Shown: in pieces, positions 25,275 to 34,374 of the stretch | Layout: every line of letters begins with the position of its first letter | How positions within the stretch are numbered: the first letter of the stretch is position 1 | Notes under the pieces: model-generated | Seen by the model: only the letters and a program-made list of their open reading frames with translations | The model's database searches: none | Told to the model about the DNA's origin: nothing | Origin: Nocardia coubleae NBRC 108252 | Lineage (GTDB): Bacteria; Actinomycetota; Actinomycetes; Mycobacteriales; Mycobacteriaceae | Direction: 5' to 3' | DNA length: 64,000 nucleotides | Assembly: GCF_001612805.1 (NCBI RefSeq) | Contig: NZ_BDBD01000004.1 | Span: 1-64,000 of the forward strand | Made by a program: the position numbers and the translations under genes

Positions 25275-26744
25275 TCAGCGAGTCGATCGCGCCGACCGCC
25301 AGGCGAGCGCGGCCATCGCCAGCAGCAGCAACGCGCCACACGTGGTGGCGACATGCATGCCGCTGACGAACGATTCACGAGCGGCGTTGGCCAGGCCCGC
25401 ATTGCCATCGGAGTGCGCGAGGGTTTCCCCCAGCGTTTCGTCGAAGTCGCCGCCGGAGCGGAACACCAGCGCCGCCAGCGAACCGAGCAACGCGAGCCCG
25501 AGCGCGTTGCCGAGTTCGAAGCTGGTCTCCGAGATTCCGACCGCCGAACCCGCACGCTCGGCAGGCACCGCCGACACCGCCACATCCGACACCAGGGTGA
25601 AGGAGATGCCGTATCCGACACCGGCGATCACCGAACCGGCCACGTACCAGGCCAACCCGCCGTCGACACCGACGCCGAGCAGCATCAGATTGCCCACCGC
25701 CGACGCGACGAGCGCCAGGGTGAACGCGGCCCGGACCCCGATCCGCAACCCGAGATTCGCCCCGCTCATCGAGCAGACGAACACGGCCACCGCCATCGGA
25801 ATGCCGAGCAGCGCGGCCTGCAACGGGTCGCGCCCGGTGACCGACTGCAGATACACGCTGGTCAGGTAGCTCATCGCGGCCAGCGACATCATGCCTGCCA
25901 TGCTGGCGCCGATCGCGACCCGGAACAGCGGCCGGGTGAACAGCGACAGGTCGAGCAGCGGTTCGCTGAGATGACGCTGCCTGCGCACGAACAGCACGAG
26001 CATCACCGCACCGATGGCCGCGATCACCAGCGAGACGAGATCGAACCCGTCGGCGGCGATGTGCTTGATGCCGTAGACCACCGGCAGGATGCCGCCGATC
26101 GACAGCGCCACGCTCGGCAGATCGATCGGGCCGAGGGTCGTCGAGCGGTGCTCGGGCAGCAGGAACGGTCCGAACAGCAGCAGGATCGCGAGCACCGGGA
26201 TATTGATGAGGAACACCGAACCCCACCAGAAGTGGTGCAGCAGGAGGCCGCCGATGATCGGGCCGACGGCCGAACCGCCCGCGAAGAACGCCGTCCAGAT
26301 GCCGATGGCGGTGGCGCGCCTACGGGCGTCGGGGAAGAGCGTGGAGATCAGCGCCAGGCTCGACGGCAGCAGGGTCGCACCACCGATACCCATCAGCACG
26401 CGCGCGGCGATGAGGATCGGGGCGCTCGGGGCGAACGCGGCGAGCACCGATGCCACACCGAACACGGCCGCGCCGGCGAGCAGGATGTTGCGCCTGCCGA
26501 TCCGGTCGCCGAGATTGCCCATCGTGATGAGCAGGCCGGCCAGCATGAACCCGTAGATGTCGAGAATCCACAGCTGCTGGGAGGCGGTGGGGTCGAGGTC
26601 GCTCGTCAGGGTCGGCATGGCGAGGAACAGCACCGAGATGTCCATCGACACCAGCAGCACCGGCAGCAGCAGCACGCCCAATCCGAGCCATGCGCGGCGT
26701 CCACCGGCGACTGCGGTGGGCACCGCCGGTTCCAGCTTCGTCAT
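25275..26744 (-). CDS. MFS drug transporter, DHA2 (14-TM) family
   Basis: 489 aa, a proton-coupled efflux pump of the EmrB/QacA type. About 14 transmembrane helices, with the motif A loop GNLGDRIGRRN, motif C-like GIGGATLLPSSLALI and the motif D-type start VSMDISVLFLAMPTL. Divergent from a TetR regulator across 70 bp with two operator-like dyads, so it is probably repressed until a drug binds. The ribosome site is GGAA near the ATG. Confidence 0.93.
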   Translation of the reverse strand: MTKLEPAVPTAVAGGRRAWLGLGVLLLPVLLVSMDISVLFLAMPTLTSDLDPTASQQLWILDIYGFMLAGLLITMGNLGDRIGRRNILLAGAAVFGVASVLAAFAPSAPILIAARVLMGIGGATLLPSSLALISTLFPDARRRATAIGIWTAFFAGGSAVGPIIGGLLLHHFWWGSVFLINIPVLAILLLFGPFLLPEHRSTTLGPIDLPSVALSIGGILPVVYGIKHIAADGFDLVSLVIAAIGAVMLVLFVRRQRHLSEPLLDLSLFTRPLFRVAIGASMAGMMSLAAMSYLTSVYLQSVTGRDPLQAALLGIPMAVAVFVCSMSGANLGLRIGVRAAFTLALVASAVGNLMLLGVGVDGGLAWYVAGSVIAGVGYGISFTLVSDVAVSAVPAERAGSAVGISETSFELGNALGLALLGSLAALVFRSGGDFDETLGETLAHSDGNAGLANAARESFVSGMHVATTCGALLLLAMAALAWRSARSTR

Positions 26745-26766
26745 TCCGAGTTCCTTCCCAGGGTAT

Positions 26767-26801
26767 GCGTACGGCGTACGCGAGGCACCGGTACAGTGTA
26801 C
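26767..26801. promoter_or_regulatory. Twin GTAC-type operators in MFS/TetR intergenic region
   Basis: Two related dyads: GCGTAC-GGC-GTACGC (26767-26781) and GTAC-AGT-GTAC (26791-26801), centres 22 bp apart, i.e. about two helical turns on the same DNA face. The second overlaps -10-like sequences on both strands (TACAGT and TACACT). Strong candidates for binding by the adjacent TetR protein. Confidence 0.75.
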
Positions 26802-26814
26802 GCATTAAGACCGG

Positions 26815-27507
26815 ATGACGAAAGTGAGTCATGGGATGACTGAGGCCAAGCTCACCAGGGCGGCGATCGTCGACGCCGCGATCGCCCTCGCCGATGCCGA
26901 CGGCCTCGACGCGGTGTCGATGCGGCGCATCGCCGATCGGCTCGCGGTGGGGACCATGTCGCTGTATCGGCACGTGGACAGCAAGGACGAACTGATCGCG
27001 GCCATGACCGACGAGATCGCCGCCCGGCATCCCTATCCCGACCCGACCGGGCAGAACTGGACCTGGCGCGACCGGGTGCGCATCGCCGCGGAGATCGACT
27101 GGCAGCTTTACCAGCAGCATCCGTGGGTGCTGCTGACCTTCGCGGTCCCCCGCTACAGCTTCGGCCCCCAGGGGCTGGCGAGCCTGGCGTGGCTGGTGGC
27201 GGGCCTGCGCGAGTTGGAGGTGTCGGCGCGCGAGGCCACGACCATGGCGTTCACGGTGTGGAACTACATCTCGGGCGCGAGCCTGCCGGTGGTCGGTGGC
27301 GCCCTGCTCGCCGACAAGCGCACCGCGACCGACGACCCCAACGGTCTGCGCGATCTGCTGGAAGGCACACCACAGTTCCCGGTGCCGCCCGCCTTGGCGG
27401 ACCTGGAGGGCGCGGGAGTGAGCGAGCTGACCTCGCAGGATCTGCTCTACCTCGGCCTCGACGCACTCTGCGACGGTTTCGCCGCGCGCGCCGACCGGTC
27501 CGGTTAG
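26815..27507 (+). CDS. TetR family regulator with TetR_C-type effector domain
   Basis: 230 aa. HTH at about residues 30-57 (VSMRRIADRLAVGTMSLYRHVDSKDEL), a C-terminal domain of the tetracycline-repressor-like type. Start at ATG 26815 or 26836; the second gives a more usual N-terminus (MTEAKLTR). It faces the MFS pump and likely represses it and itself through the twin GTAC operators. Its stop is 1 bp from the stop of the convergent DUF418 gene. Confidence 0.92.
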   Translation: MTKVSHGMTEAKLTRAAIVDAAIALADADGLDAVSMRRIADRLAVGTMSLYRHVDSKDELIAAMTDEIAARHPYPDPTGQNWTWRDRVRIAAEIDWQLYQQHPWVLLTFAVPRYSFGPQGLASLAWLVAGLRELEVSAREATTMAFTVWNYISGASLPVVGGALLADKRTATDDPNGLRDLLEGTPQFPVPPALADLEGAGVSELTSQDLLYLGLDALCDGFAARADRSG

Positions 27508-27508
27508 G

Positions 27509-28726
27509 TCATCGAACAGGCTGCGCCGCAGCCGCTTTCGGTTTCCTCCAGGCGGGCACTGTCAGATAGGTGGCGGCGCGCAACACCCATTCCACCGGAC
27601 CGTAGGGATGGTGACGCAACCACCAGGCACTGAGCGCGAGCTGGGCGGCGAAGGTGACCAGCGCGAAAAGCACGACCACCGGCGGCGCGACGGTATCGGC
27701 GAGGGCGAAACCGTATCCGGTGTAGACCACCATCAGCACCACCGACTGACCGATGTAGTTGGTGGCCGCCATCCGCCCGGCGGGCGCGAGCACGGCGAGA
27801 TACCGGCCGGTGCGCGGCGAGCCCGCCAGCCGCAGAACCAGCGCGACATACGCGAAGGTCATGGCGGGCGCGATGAGGTACTGGAATCCGTGGACGAGAA
27901 CCGGCGGATGCCACCAGTCCATCAACTGGGCGAAGGTCATGGCCGAGATCGGGAGCCCGAGTCCGAACCCGACCCACAGCACCCGGGGCGACCAGCGCGC
28001 GATGGTCGCGGCGTCCTCGAACAGATTGCGTTTACCCGCCACCATGCCGAGCAGGAACATCGCCAGGCTCGGCACGCCCTGGCCTATCCAGATCAGGATC
28101 GCGAACACCGGGGCGACGGAGGTCTGGGCGGCGAAGGTGTCGGCGAAGCTGCCGGTGAAGTCCGCCGACATCTTCGGCAGGTCCAAGAACAGGCCGAGGC
28201 CGAGCGTGCCCGTGCCGCTCCCGGGTAGGAAGGCGAAGACCGACCACAGCGAATACAGCACGATCGCGGTGATGACGGCGGTACGGGCCGAGAGTTTGCG
28301 CAGGGCGATCAGCAGCAGGCACAGCGCCGCGTACAGGGTGAGGATGTCGCCGACCCACAGGAAGTACACGTGCAGCAGGCCGATTCCCATCAGCGCCGCG
28401 CACCGCCGTAGCAGCCGCCGCACCGGTGGTGCCCCGGCCCGTTGGGCCGCCGCTATCTGCAGGGTGAACGAGTATCCGAACAGGAACGCGAACAGCAGGT
28501 AGAAACGCCCGGTGAACAGCGCGTCGACGCCCGCGCGGACCAGCTGATCGGCGGTGCCGTCGAACAGCGAACGCGGGTCCTCGCGGGTGCCGACGGCCGA
28601 CCACAGGGTGGTCGCGATGATCACATTGGTGATCAGAATGCCGAACAGGGCGAATCCGCGCAGGATGTCGACCTCGCCGATGCGGCGGCCGGAAGATGCC
28701 GCGGGGGAAGGGATTCCGGCTGTCAT
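27509..28726 (-). CDS. DUF418 domain membrane protein
   Basis: 405 aa multipass membrane protein. The N-terminal signature RIGEVDILRGFALFGILITN and the C-terminal DUF418 block (PAGRMAATNYIGQSV to HHPYGPVEWVLR) are both present. About ten helices. Family function is unknown; members resemble acyltransferase-3 proteins and may act in envelope modification or transport. It is a single gene, tail to tail with the TetR gene. Confidence 0.9.
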   Translation of the reverse strand: MTAGIPSPAASSGRRIGEVDILRGFALFGILITNVIIATTLWSAVGTREDPRSLFDGTADQLVRAGVDALFTGRFYLLFAFLFGYSFTLQIAAAQRAGAPPVRRLLRRCAALMGIGLLHVYFLWVGDILTLYAALCLLLIALRKLSARTAVITAIVLYSLWSVFAFLPGSGTGTLGLGLFLDLPKMSADFTGSFADTFAAQTSVAPVFAILIWIGQGVPSLAMFLLGMVAGKRNLFEDAATIARWSPRVLWVGFGLGLPISAMTFAQLMDWWHPPVLVHGFQYLIAPAMTFAYVALVLRLAGSPRTGRYLAVLAPAGRMAATNYIGQSVVLMVVYTGYGFALADTVAPPVVVLFALVTFAAQLALSAWWLRHHPYGPVEWVLRAATYLTVPAWRKPKAAAAQPVR

Positions 28727-29044
28727 GGACCGAGAGTAGGCCGGAGCGTCTCGCCGGTCGTCCCCCGAAAGACCGATTCGGTGGGGCTACCGCAGGGTGC
28801 ATCGGTCACCCTTGCGGCGTATTGACACGGGCGAATTGTGCGCGGACGCGATGGCGAAAATTTCGCATACGGGCCGATCGGCACAGCCTCGCATCCTGCG
28901 CTGAGGTGGTCCGAGGTGGGCTGCCGTCGGCCTCTGCGCCGAGTGCGCGAGACGCGCGACCGGGCCGTGCGGAGTCGGGGAAGTGCGGCGCGGTGGAAGA
29001 ATGGGCGCATCGTGCACGACTCGCAACCAGCTTCGGAGGCGGAC
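28727..29044. other. 318-bp divergent intergenic region with one dyad
   Basis: I see no credible gene. It contains a -35-like TTGACA (28822-28827) without a well-spaced -10, and an inverted repeat GCGAAA-A-TTTCGC at 28854-28866 that could be an operator for the downstream oxidoreductase. A GGAGG ribosome site at its right edge serves that gene. Confidence 0.5.
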
Positions 29045-30031
29045 ATGCAGGCAGTGGTGATCGAACGATTCGGGGAGCCGAAGGACGTACTCGCGGCACA
29101 GACCGTGCCCGTGCCCGAACCGGGACCAGGTGAGGTGCGGCTGTCGATGACGCTCTCACCCATCCACAACCACGACCTCGCCATCGTGCGCGGGGTATAC
29201 GGCTACAAACCCTCACTGCCCGCGATTCCGGGCACCGAGGCCGTCGGCATCGTCGACGCGGTGGGCCCGGGCGCCGACCGGGTGCAGGTCGGGCAGCGGG
29301 TCGCGGTGGCCGGGGCGCGGGCCGCGTGGGCCGACTACTTCGTCGCGCGCGCCGACCAGGTGGTTCCTATGCCGCCGACGGTGCCCGACGAGACCGCCTG
29401 TCAGTTGCTGGCCATGCCGTTGAGCGCGCTGATGCTGCTCGACGACCTCGCCGTGCAGCCGGGTCAGTGGATCGTGGTGAACGCCGCCAACGGCGCCGTC
29501 GGCCGGCAGGTCAACCTGTTCGCGAAGCAGCGCGGAGTGCGGGTGCTGAGCCTGGTGCGCGGACCCGGTTCGGTGCGGGCCCTCGAGGACCTCGGCTACG
29601 GCCCGGTCCTCGACACCGAGAGCGACGGGTGGGCCGACCGGGTGACCGAGGTGACCGGCGGCGAACCGATCGTGCGGGCCGTCGACCAGGTCAGCGGTCC
29701 GGCTGCGGCCACGCTGATGTCGCTGCTCGCCCCGCGCGGTGAACTCATCTCCTTCGGCGCGCTGTCGGGTAAGCCGATGGTCATCGACACCGGTGCGGTG
29801 ATCTTCAAACAGGCTGTGGTGAAGGGTTTCTGGGGTCAGCAGCGCAGCGCCGAGATCGACCGCGCCGATTACGTGCGGCTCATCACCGAACTGGTCGGGC
29901 TGGCCGCCGACGGCACACTGCGCCTGGAACTCGACGGTGAGTTCCCCCTCGACAAGGCCGGTGACGCGGCCGTCGCCTCGGAAACGCCGGGACGCAACGG
30001 CAAGATCGCGGTACACGGCTCGGCTCGCTGA
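29045..30031 (+). CDS. MDR-family quinone/enoyl oxidoreductase
   Basis: 328 aa zinc-independent medium-chain dehydrogenase/reductase. N-terminal GroES-like domain with GVYGYKPSLPAIPGTEAVG, and a Rossmann domain with NAANGAVGRQVNLFAKQRG. Zinc ligands are absent, as in quinone oxidoreductases and mitochondrial-type trans-2-enoyl reductases. Start ATG 29045 preceded by GGAGG seven bases upstream; the open frame extends upstream but without homology. Monocistronic, ended by the hairpin at 30040-30074. Confidence 0.9.
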   Translation: MQAVVIERFGEPKDVLAAQTVPVPEPGPGEVRLSMTLSPIHNHDLAIVRGVYGYKPSLPAIPGTEAVGIVDAVGPGADRVQVGQRVAVAGARAAWADYFVARADQVVPMPPTVPDETACQLLAMPLSALMLLDDLAVQPGQWIVVNAANGAVGRQVNLFAKQRGVRVLSLVRGPGSVRALEDLGYGPVLDTESDGWADRVTEVTGGEPIVRAVDQVSGPAAATLMSLLAPRGELISFGALSGKPMVIDTGAVIFKQAVVKGFWGQQRSAEIDRADYVRLITELVGLAADGTLRLELDGEFPLDKAGDAAVASETPGRNGKIAVHGSAR

Positions 30032-30039
30032 CACGGATC

Positions 30040-30074
30040 GGCGAAAACCGCGTTCCCCAGGCGCGGTTTTCGCC
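30040..30074 (+). terminator. Hairpin terminator after oxidoreductase
   Basis: A 13-bp perfect stem (GGCGAAAACCGCG with its complement) and a 9-nt loop, eight bp after the stop. The T-run is inside the stem and no separate U-tail follows. Confidence 0.8.
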
Positions 30075-30163
30075 CATCCGAACATCACCTGCCACAAGGG
30101 AATTCGGTAATTCCGGTGCTCACTTTCGGCGCGTCGCCGCGGCCACCCCGGTACCGTGACGAA

Positions 30164-31387
30164 ATGGCCGACACCACCACCGCCGCCGCCCCTGTCGAGA
30201 CCATCGGCGCCGACTTCTTCGACGACCCGCACGCCCACTACCGCCGCTGGCGCACCACCGGGCCGGTGCATCGGGTGCTGTTCCCCGACAATGTGATCCG
30301 CTGGATCGTCATCGGTCATGCCGAGGCGCGCGCCGCACTCGCCGACCCTCGGCTGCGCAAGGACACGGTGCGTGCCGACGAGATCCTGCGCGCCAAACGC
30401 GACGGCACCCCCACCGACGCCAACACCATGGTGCTACTGCAACACATGCTGAGCACCGACCCGCCCGAGCACACCCGCCTGCGCAAACTGGTGAACAAGG
30501 CGTTCACCACCCGCCAGGTGGCGGCTCTGCGTCCCCGCATCGAGGAGATCACCGAGAATCTCCTGGAAGCGATGGACGGGCACGACGAGGTCGACCTCAT
30601 GCAGGCCTTCGCCAATCCCCTTCCGGTGACGGTGATCTGCGAACTGCTCGGTGTTCCCTTCGACGACCGGGACGACTTCCAGGCCTGGACCCGGTCGCTG
30701 GTCGGCGTGGTCGGCGAAGAGGAGGGACGACCTGCCGCCGCGGCCGCGATGGCGGCTTACCTGTCAAGTCTGGTGCGCGCCAAGCAGTCCCGGCCCGCCG
30801 AGGATCTGCTGTCGCAGCTGGTGCTCGCCGACGAGGGCGGCGACCGGCTCACCGACCGCGAACTGGTGTCGATGGCGTTCCTGCTGCTGGTCGCCGGGCA
30901 CGAGACCACCGTGAACCTGATCGGCAACGGTGTGCACGCCCTGCTGCGCGAGCCCACCCAGTGGGCGGCACTGTGCGCCGACCCGGTGGGTGTGCCCGAG
31001 GCCATCGAGGAGTTCCTGCGTTTCGACGGGCCGGTCGACATGGCGACGCTGCGGTTCACCGCCGAGCCCGTCACTCTCGGCGGTGTCGAGATTCCTGCGG
31101 GTGAGATCGTGAACGTCGCCCTGGCGGCCGCCAACCGCGACCCCGCCCGATTCACCGACCCCGATACGCTCACCGTCGACGGGCCGACCGCGGGCCACCT
31201 CGCCTTCGGTCACGGCATCCATTTCTGCGTCGGCGCACCGCTCGCCCGCCTCGAGGCCGAGATCGCCTTCACCGCATTGCTCCGGCGCTTTCCCGACCTG
31301 CGCCTGGCAGACCCCGCCGCCACCATGCACTGGCAGACGAGCACGCTCATCCGCGGGCTACTCGACCTCCCGGTCCGGCTGCGGTGA
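30164..31387 (+). CDS. Cytochrome P450
   Basis: 407 aa soluble bacterial P450 monooxygenase. I-helix AGHETT at 244-249, K-helix ExxR at 283-286, haem-binding loop FGHGIHFCVGAP with the thiolate Cys355. Substrate unknown. Start ATG 30164 is taken from family length; the ribosome site is poor. No ferredoxin or ferredoxin reductase gene lies nearby, so redox partners come from elsewhere. Confidence 0.94.
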   Translation: MADTTTAAAPVETIGADFFDDPHAHYRRWRTTGPVHRVLFPDNVIRWIVIGHAEARAALADPRLRKDTVRADEILRAKRDGTPTDANTMVLLQHMLSTDPPEHTRLRKLVNKAFTTRQVAALRPRIEEITENLLEAMDGHDEVDLMQAFANPLPVTVICELLGVPFDDRDDFQAWTRSLVGVVGEEEGRPAAAAAMAAYLSSLVRAKQSRPAEDLLSQLVLADEGGDRLTDRELVSMAFLLLVAGHETTVNLIGNGVHALLREPTQWAALCADPVGVPEAIEEFLRFDGPVDMATLRFTAEPVTLGGVEIPAGEIVNVALAAANRDPARFTDPDTLTVDGPTAGHLAFGHGIHFCVGAPLARLEAEIAFTALLRRFPDLRLADPAATMHWQTSTLIRGLLDLPVRLR

Positions 31388-31498
31388 GTCCTTCTGTCTC
31401 GTGGCTGCGCTCAGCCCTCGTCACTGCGCCGAAGTCCGCGGGCACGCCCCGGGCGTAGCATCGGGGCCGAGACGTCATCCGGGAGACAGGGGCCGATC

Positions 31499-31717
31499 AT
31501 GCCGAAGAAGTTCGCCGCCGCGGCGCTGATCGTCTGTGCTGCGGCGTTGCCGGTACTCGCCGCACCGGCCGCCTCTGCCGAGATCCCCGGGCCGAACCGC
31601 CCGACGGTCCACACGGGGTCCGGCGAGCTGGCCGACGCCATGGCCGGGCTCGTCCTCTGCCTCATCCAGCTACCGCCCTCGGCGTCCGGCGACTCCGGGC
31701 AGGGCTGCCCGACCTGA
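31499..31717 (+). CDS. Small secreted protein (72 aa)
   Basis: 72 aa with a signal peptide (MPKKFAAAALIVCAAALPVL, cleavage after ASA) leaving about 45 residues with two Cys, possibly one disulfide. GGGAG and AGGGG lie upstream of the ATG. Its stop is 1 bp from the stop of the convergent aminotransferase. Unknown function; small secreted Cys proteins of this kind are common in Nocardia and mycobacteria. Confidence 0.65.
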   Translation: MPKKFAAAALIVCAAALPVLAAPAASAEIPGPNRPTVHTGSGELADAMAGLVLCLIQLPPSASGDSGQGCPT

Positions 31718-31718
31718 C

Positions 31719-32930
31719 CTACTGCCGGTAAGTAGCCAGGAAGCGGCCGATGCGTTCGATGATGGCCTCGAGTTCGTCGGCGTGCGGCAGGGTGACGATG
31801 CGGAAATGGTCGGGACGCGGCCAGTTGAAGCCGGTGCCCTGCACGATGTGCAGCTTCTCCTGCAGCAGCAGGTCGAGCACGAACTTCTCGTCGTCGTGGA
31901 TGGGGTACATGTCCAGGTCGATGCGCGGGAAGGCGTAAAGCGCGCCCTTGGGTTTCACGCACGAGACACCGGGAATGGAGTTGAGCGCTTCCCACGCCCG
32001 GTCGCGCTGTTCGCGCAGCCTGCCACCGGGCAGAACCAGATCGTTGATGCTCTGATACCCACCGAGCGCGGCCTGGATCGCTTGCTGCGCAGGGACATTC
32101 GCGCACAAGCGCAGACCGGCCAGCATGGTCAGACCCTCGAGGTAGCTCGCCGCGTGCTGAACGGGGCCCGACACTACGAGCCAGCCGGAACGCAGACCGG
32201 CGGCGCGGTAGTTCTTCGACAGGCCGGAGAAGGTCAGGCACAGCAGATCGGGAGCGAGCGAGGCGACGGCGGTGTGCTCGAGGTCGTCGTAGTAGATCTT
32301 GTCGTAGATCTCGTCGGCGAACACGACGAGGTTGTGCCTGCGGGCGATCTCGAGGATCTCGCGCAGCACCTCGGGCGGGTACACCGCACCGGTCGGATTG
32401 TTGGGGTTGATGAGCACGATGGCGCGGGTGCGGTCGGTGATCTTGGCGGTGATGTCGGCCAGGTCGGGGTACCAGTCGGCGCCCTCGTCGCACAGATAGT
32501 GCACCGGGGTGCCGCCGTTGAGCGCGGTCGCGGCCGTCCACAGCGGGAAGTCGGGGGCGGGCACGAGGACCTCGTCGCCGTTCTCGAGCAGCGCCGTCAT
32601 CGCCATCATGATGAGCTCGGAGACACCGTTGCCGAGGAACACCTGTTCCACGTCGACATCGGGCACGCCGAGCGTCTGGTAGTACTGCACCACCGCGCGC
32701 CGGGCCGAGAGCAGGCCCTTCGACGAGGTGTAGCCGGTGGAGGCGGGCAGGGTTCGCACCATGTCCTGCAAGAGGTCCGGCGGCGCGTCGAACCCGAAGA
32801 TCAGCGGATTGCCGGTGTTGAGCTTCACGACGTGATGCCCCTCGGCCTCGAGCCGGGCGGCTTCCTCGGCCACCGGACCGCGAATCTCGTACGACACTCC
32901 CGACAGCTTGCTCGACTGCTTGAACTGCAT
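31719..32930 (-). CDS. PLP-dependent aminotransferase, class I (AlaA/AspC-like)
   Basis: 403 aa fold-type I aminotransferase, likely alanine/aspartate-type, resembling M. tuberculosis Rv0337c and E. coli AlaA. The substrate and PLP segment is INPNNPTGAVYP, the schiff-base Lys lies in SGLSKNYRAAGLRSGW, and the C-terminal Arg region is PRPDHFRIVTLP. Start ATG 32930 with GGAGGGAAG just upstream; an ATG at 32960 is unlikely. It is divergent from an HxlR regulator across a region with two perfect dyads that probably controls it. Confidence 0.92.
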   Translation of the reverse strand: MQFKQSSKLSGVSYEIRGPVAEEAARLEAEGHHVVKLNTGNPLIFGFDAPPDLLQDMVRTLPASTGYTSSKGLLSARRAVVQYYQTLGVPDVDVEQVFLGNGVSELIMMAMTALLENGDEVLVPAPDFPLWTAATALNGGTPVHYLCDEGADWYPDLADITAKITDRTRAIVLINPNNPTGAVYPPEVLREILEIARRHNLVVFADEIYDKIYYDDLEHTAVASLAPDLLCLTFSGLSKNYRAAGLRSGWLVVSGPVQHAASYLEGLTMLAGLRLCANVPAQQAIQAALGGYQSINDLVLPGGRLREQRDRAWEALNSIPGVSCVKPKGALYAFPRIDLDMYPIHDDEKFVLDLLLQEKLHIVQGTGFNWPRPDHFRIVTLPHADELEAIIERIGRFLATYRQ

Positions 32931-32966
32931 GGACTTCCCTCCGCGATGTGGTTGCCGCACACACTA

Positions 32967-33002
32967 CTTGGTTTTTCCAAGATCTCACTTGGATTTTCCA
33001 AG
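32967..33002. promoter_or_regulatory. Twin HxlR-type operators
   Basis: CTTGG-TTTTT-CCAAG (32967-32981) and CTTGG-ATTTT-CCAAG (32988-33002) are perfect 5-5-5 dyads, centres 21 bp apart, between the aminotransferase and HxlR genes. HxlR proteins bind such A/T-centred dyads as dimers. Confidence 0.85.
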
Positions 33003-33023
33003 TATCAGGTTAGAGTGGGAGCC

Positions 33024-33596
33024 GTGTCACGCCGAAGCTACGACCATTACTGCGCCGTCAGCCGCGCACTCGACCTCGTCGGGGACCGGTGGAGTCTGCT
33101 CGTGATCCGCGAATTGTGTTCCGGCCCACGCCGTTACAGCGATCTGTTCGCCGACCTGCCCGGGATCAGCACCGATATGCTCGCGACCCGGCTCAAAGGG
33201 CTGGAACGCGACGGGGTGCTCACCCATCACCGCAACGGGATGCGCTCGAGCTATGAGCTCACCGAGCTGGGCCGGGGGTTGCGGCCGGTGCTCGACGCAC
33301 TGGCCGGGTGGGGTGCGCCGCTACTCGGCGAGCGCAACCCCACCGACGCGGTGCGCGCGCATTGGCTGGCGCTGCCGCTGGGTCGTGCGCTCGCCGAGGT
33401 GGTGGGCGAGGGCACGGTCACCGTGCATATCGGCGACACCGTGCTGCACTACGTGCGCACCGCCGAGGGCATCACCCACCACGACGGACCCGCGCCCGCG
33501 TCGGACCACGAACTGCGGCTCGACCTGGCCGAAGCCATCGACATCGCGACCGGTGCGCAGCCGCTGACGTCCGGGGCGCTGTCCCCCGCGCGCTGA
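33024..33596 (+). CDS. HxlR family transcriptional regulator
   Basis: 190 aa. Winged helix at residues about 10-95 with the HxlR signature VGDRWSLLVIRELCSGPRRYSDL (split here by description only to its family core WSLLVIREL) and LKGLERDGVLTHH. About 90 extra C-terminal residues resemble a SCP2/sterol-carrier-like fold found in actinobacterial HxlR members. GTG start at 33024; a GTG at 33015 is possible. It probably controls itself and the aminotransferase through the twin dyads. Confidence 0.9.
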   Translation: MSRRSYDHYCAVSRALDLVGDRWSLLVIRELCSGPRRYSDLFADLPGISTDMLATRLKGLERDGVLTHHRNGMRSSYELTELGRGLRPVLDALAGWGAPLLGERNPTDAVRAHWLALPLGRALAEVVGEGTVTVHIGDTVLHYVRTAEGITHHDGPAPASDHELRLDLAEAIDIATGAQPLTSGALSPAR

Positions 33597-33663
33597 CCTG
33601 CGCGACCGTCGCGGTATCAGCGGACAGTTGCCTCCGGATCGGCGCCGTCTCGAGGCGGTACCG

Positions 33664-34335
33664 CTAGGCCTCCGGGCCGTTGACCACCGCGTAGGCGAAA
33701 CCGTCCCATCCTTTGGCGCCGACGGTCTGGATCACCGTGGCATCGAGGCTGGGTTCGGCAGCGAGCAGGTCGATCAGGTCGCGGCTGGCGCGCACGTTCG
33801 GGTCGTCGGAGTGTTCGTCGGCGACGGCGCCGCCGCGCACCACATTGTCGACGATGATCACCGAGCCGGGTCGGGTCAGCCGCAGCGCCCACAGCACGTA
33901 GTTCGAGTTGTTCACCTTGTCGGCGTCGATGAACACCAGGTCGAACGGTTCACCGCTGTCCTCGGCGACCCCGGGCAGGGTGTCCAGCGCCGCGCCGACC
34001 CGGATGTCGACCCGGTCCCCCACCCCGGCGCGGTCCAGGTTCTCGCGCGCCACCTTGGCGTGGCGCGGCTCGAATTCCAGGGTCACCACGGTGCCGCCCT
34101 CGCCGACGGCCCGCGCGAGCCATTCGGTGCTGTACCCACCGAGGGTGCCGATCTCGAGCACCCGGCGTGCCCGCGCGGTCCGGGCCACCAGGTTCAGCAG
34201 CTTCCCCTGCGGCGGCGACACATCGATCGCGGGCAGGCCCGCGCTCGCGTTCGCCTCGAGTGCGGGCACCCCTTCCTCCCCGACGAGGGTGCTGACGAGA
34301 TAACTGTCGACATCGGCCCACTCAGTGCTTGTCAT
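33664..34335 (-). CDS. SAM-dependent O-methyltransferase (catechol/caffeoyl-CoA type)
   Basis: 223 aa class I methyltransferase. SAM motif VLEIGTLGGYSTEWLA, acidic VTLEFEP, metal-linked FDLVFIDADKVNN and IIVDNVVRGG. Mg-dependent O-methylation of a small catechol-type or hydroxy substrate is expected. Start ATG 34335; an ATG at 34368 is in frame but less likely. It follows the ESX-substrate cassette on the same strand. Confidence 0.92.
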   Translation of the reverse strand: MTSTEWADVDSYLVSTLVGEEGVPALEANASAGLPAIDVSPPQGKLLNLVARTARARRVLEIGTLGGYSTEWLARAVGEGGTVVTLEFEPRHAKVARENLDRAGVGDRVDIRVGAALDTLPGVAEDSGEPFDLVFIDADKVNNSNYVLWALRLTRPGSVIIVDNVVRGGAVADEHSDDPNVRASRDLIDLLAAEPSLDATVIQTVGAKGWDGFAYAVVNGPEA

Positions 34336-34374
34336 ATGCGCAGTCTGCCACCAACTCCCGTCGCACATCGGCAG

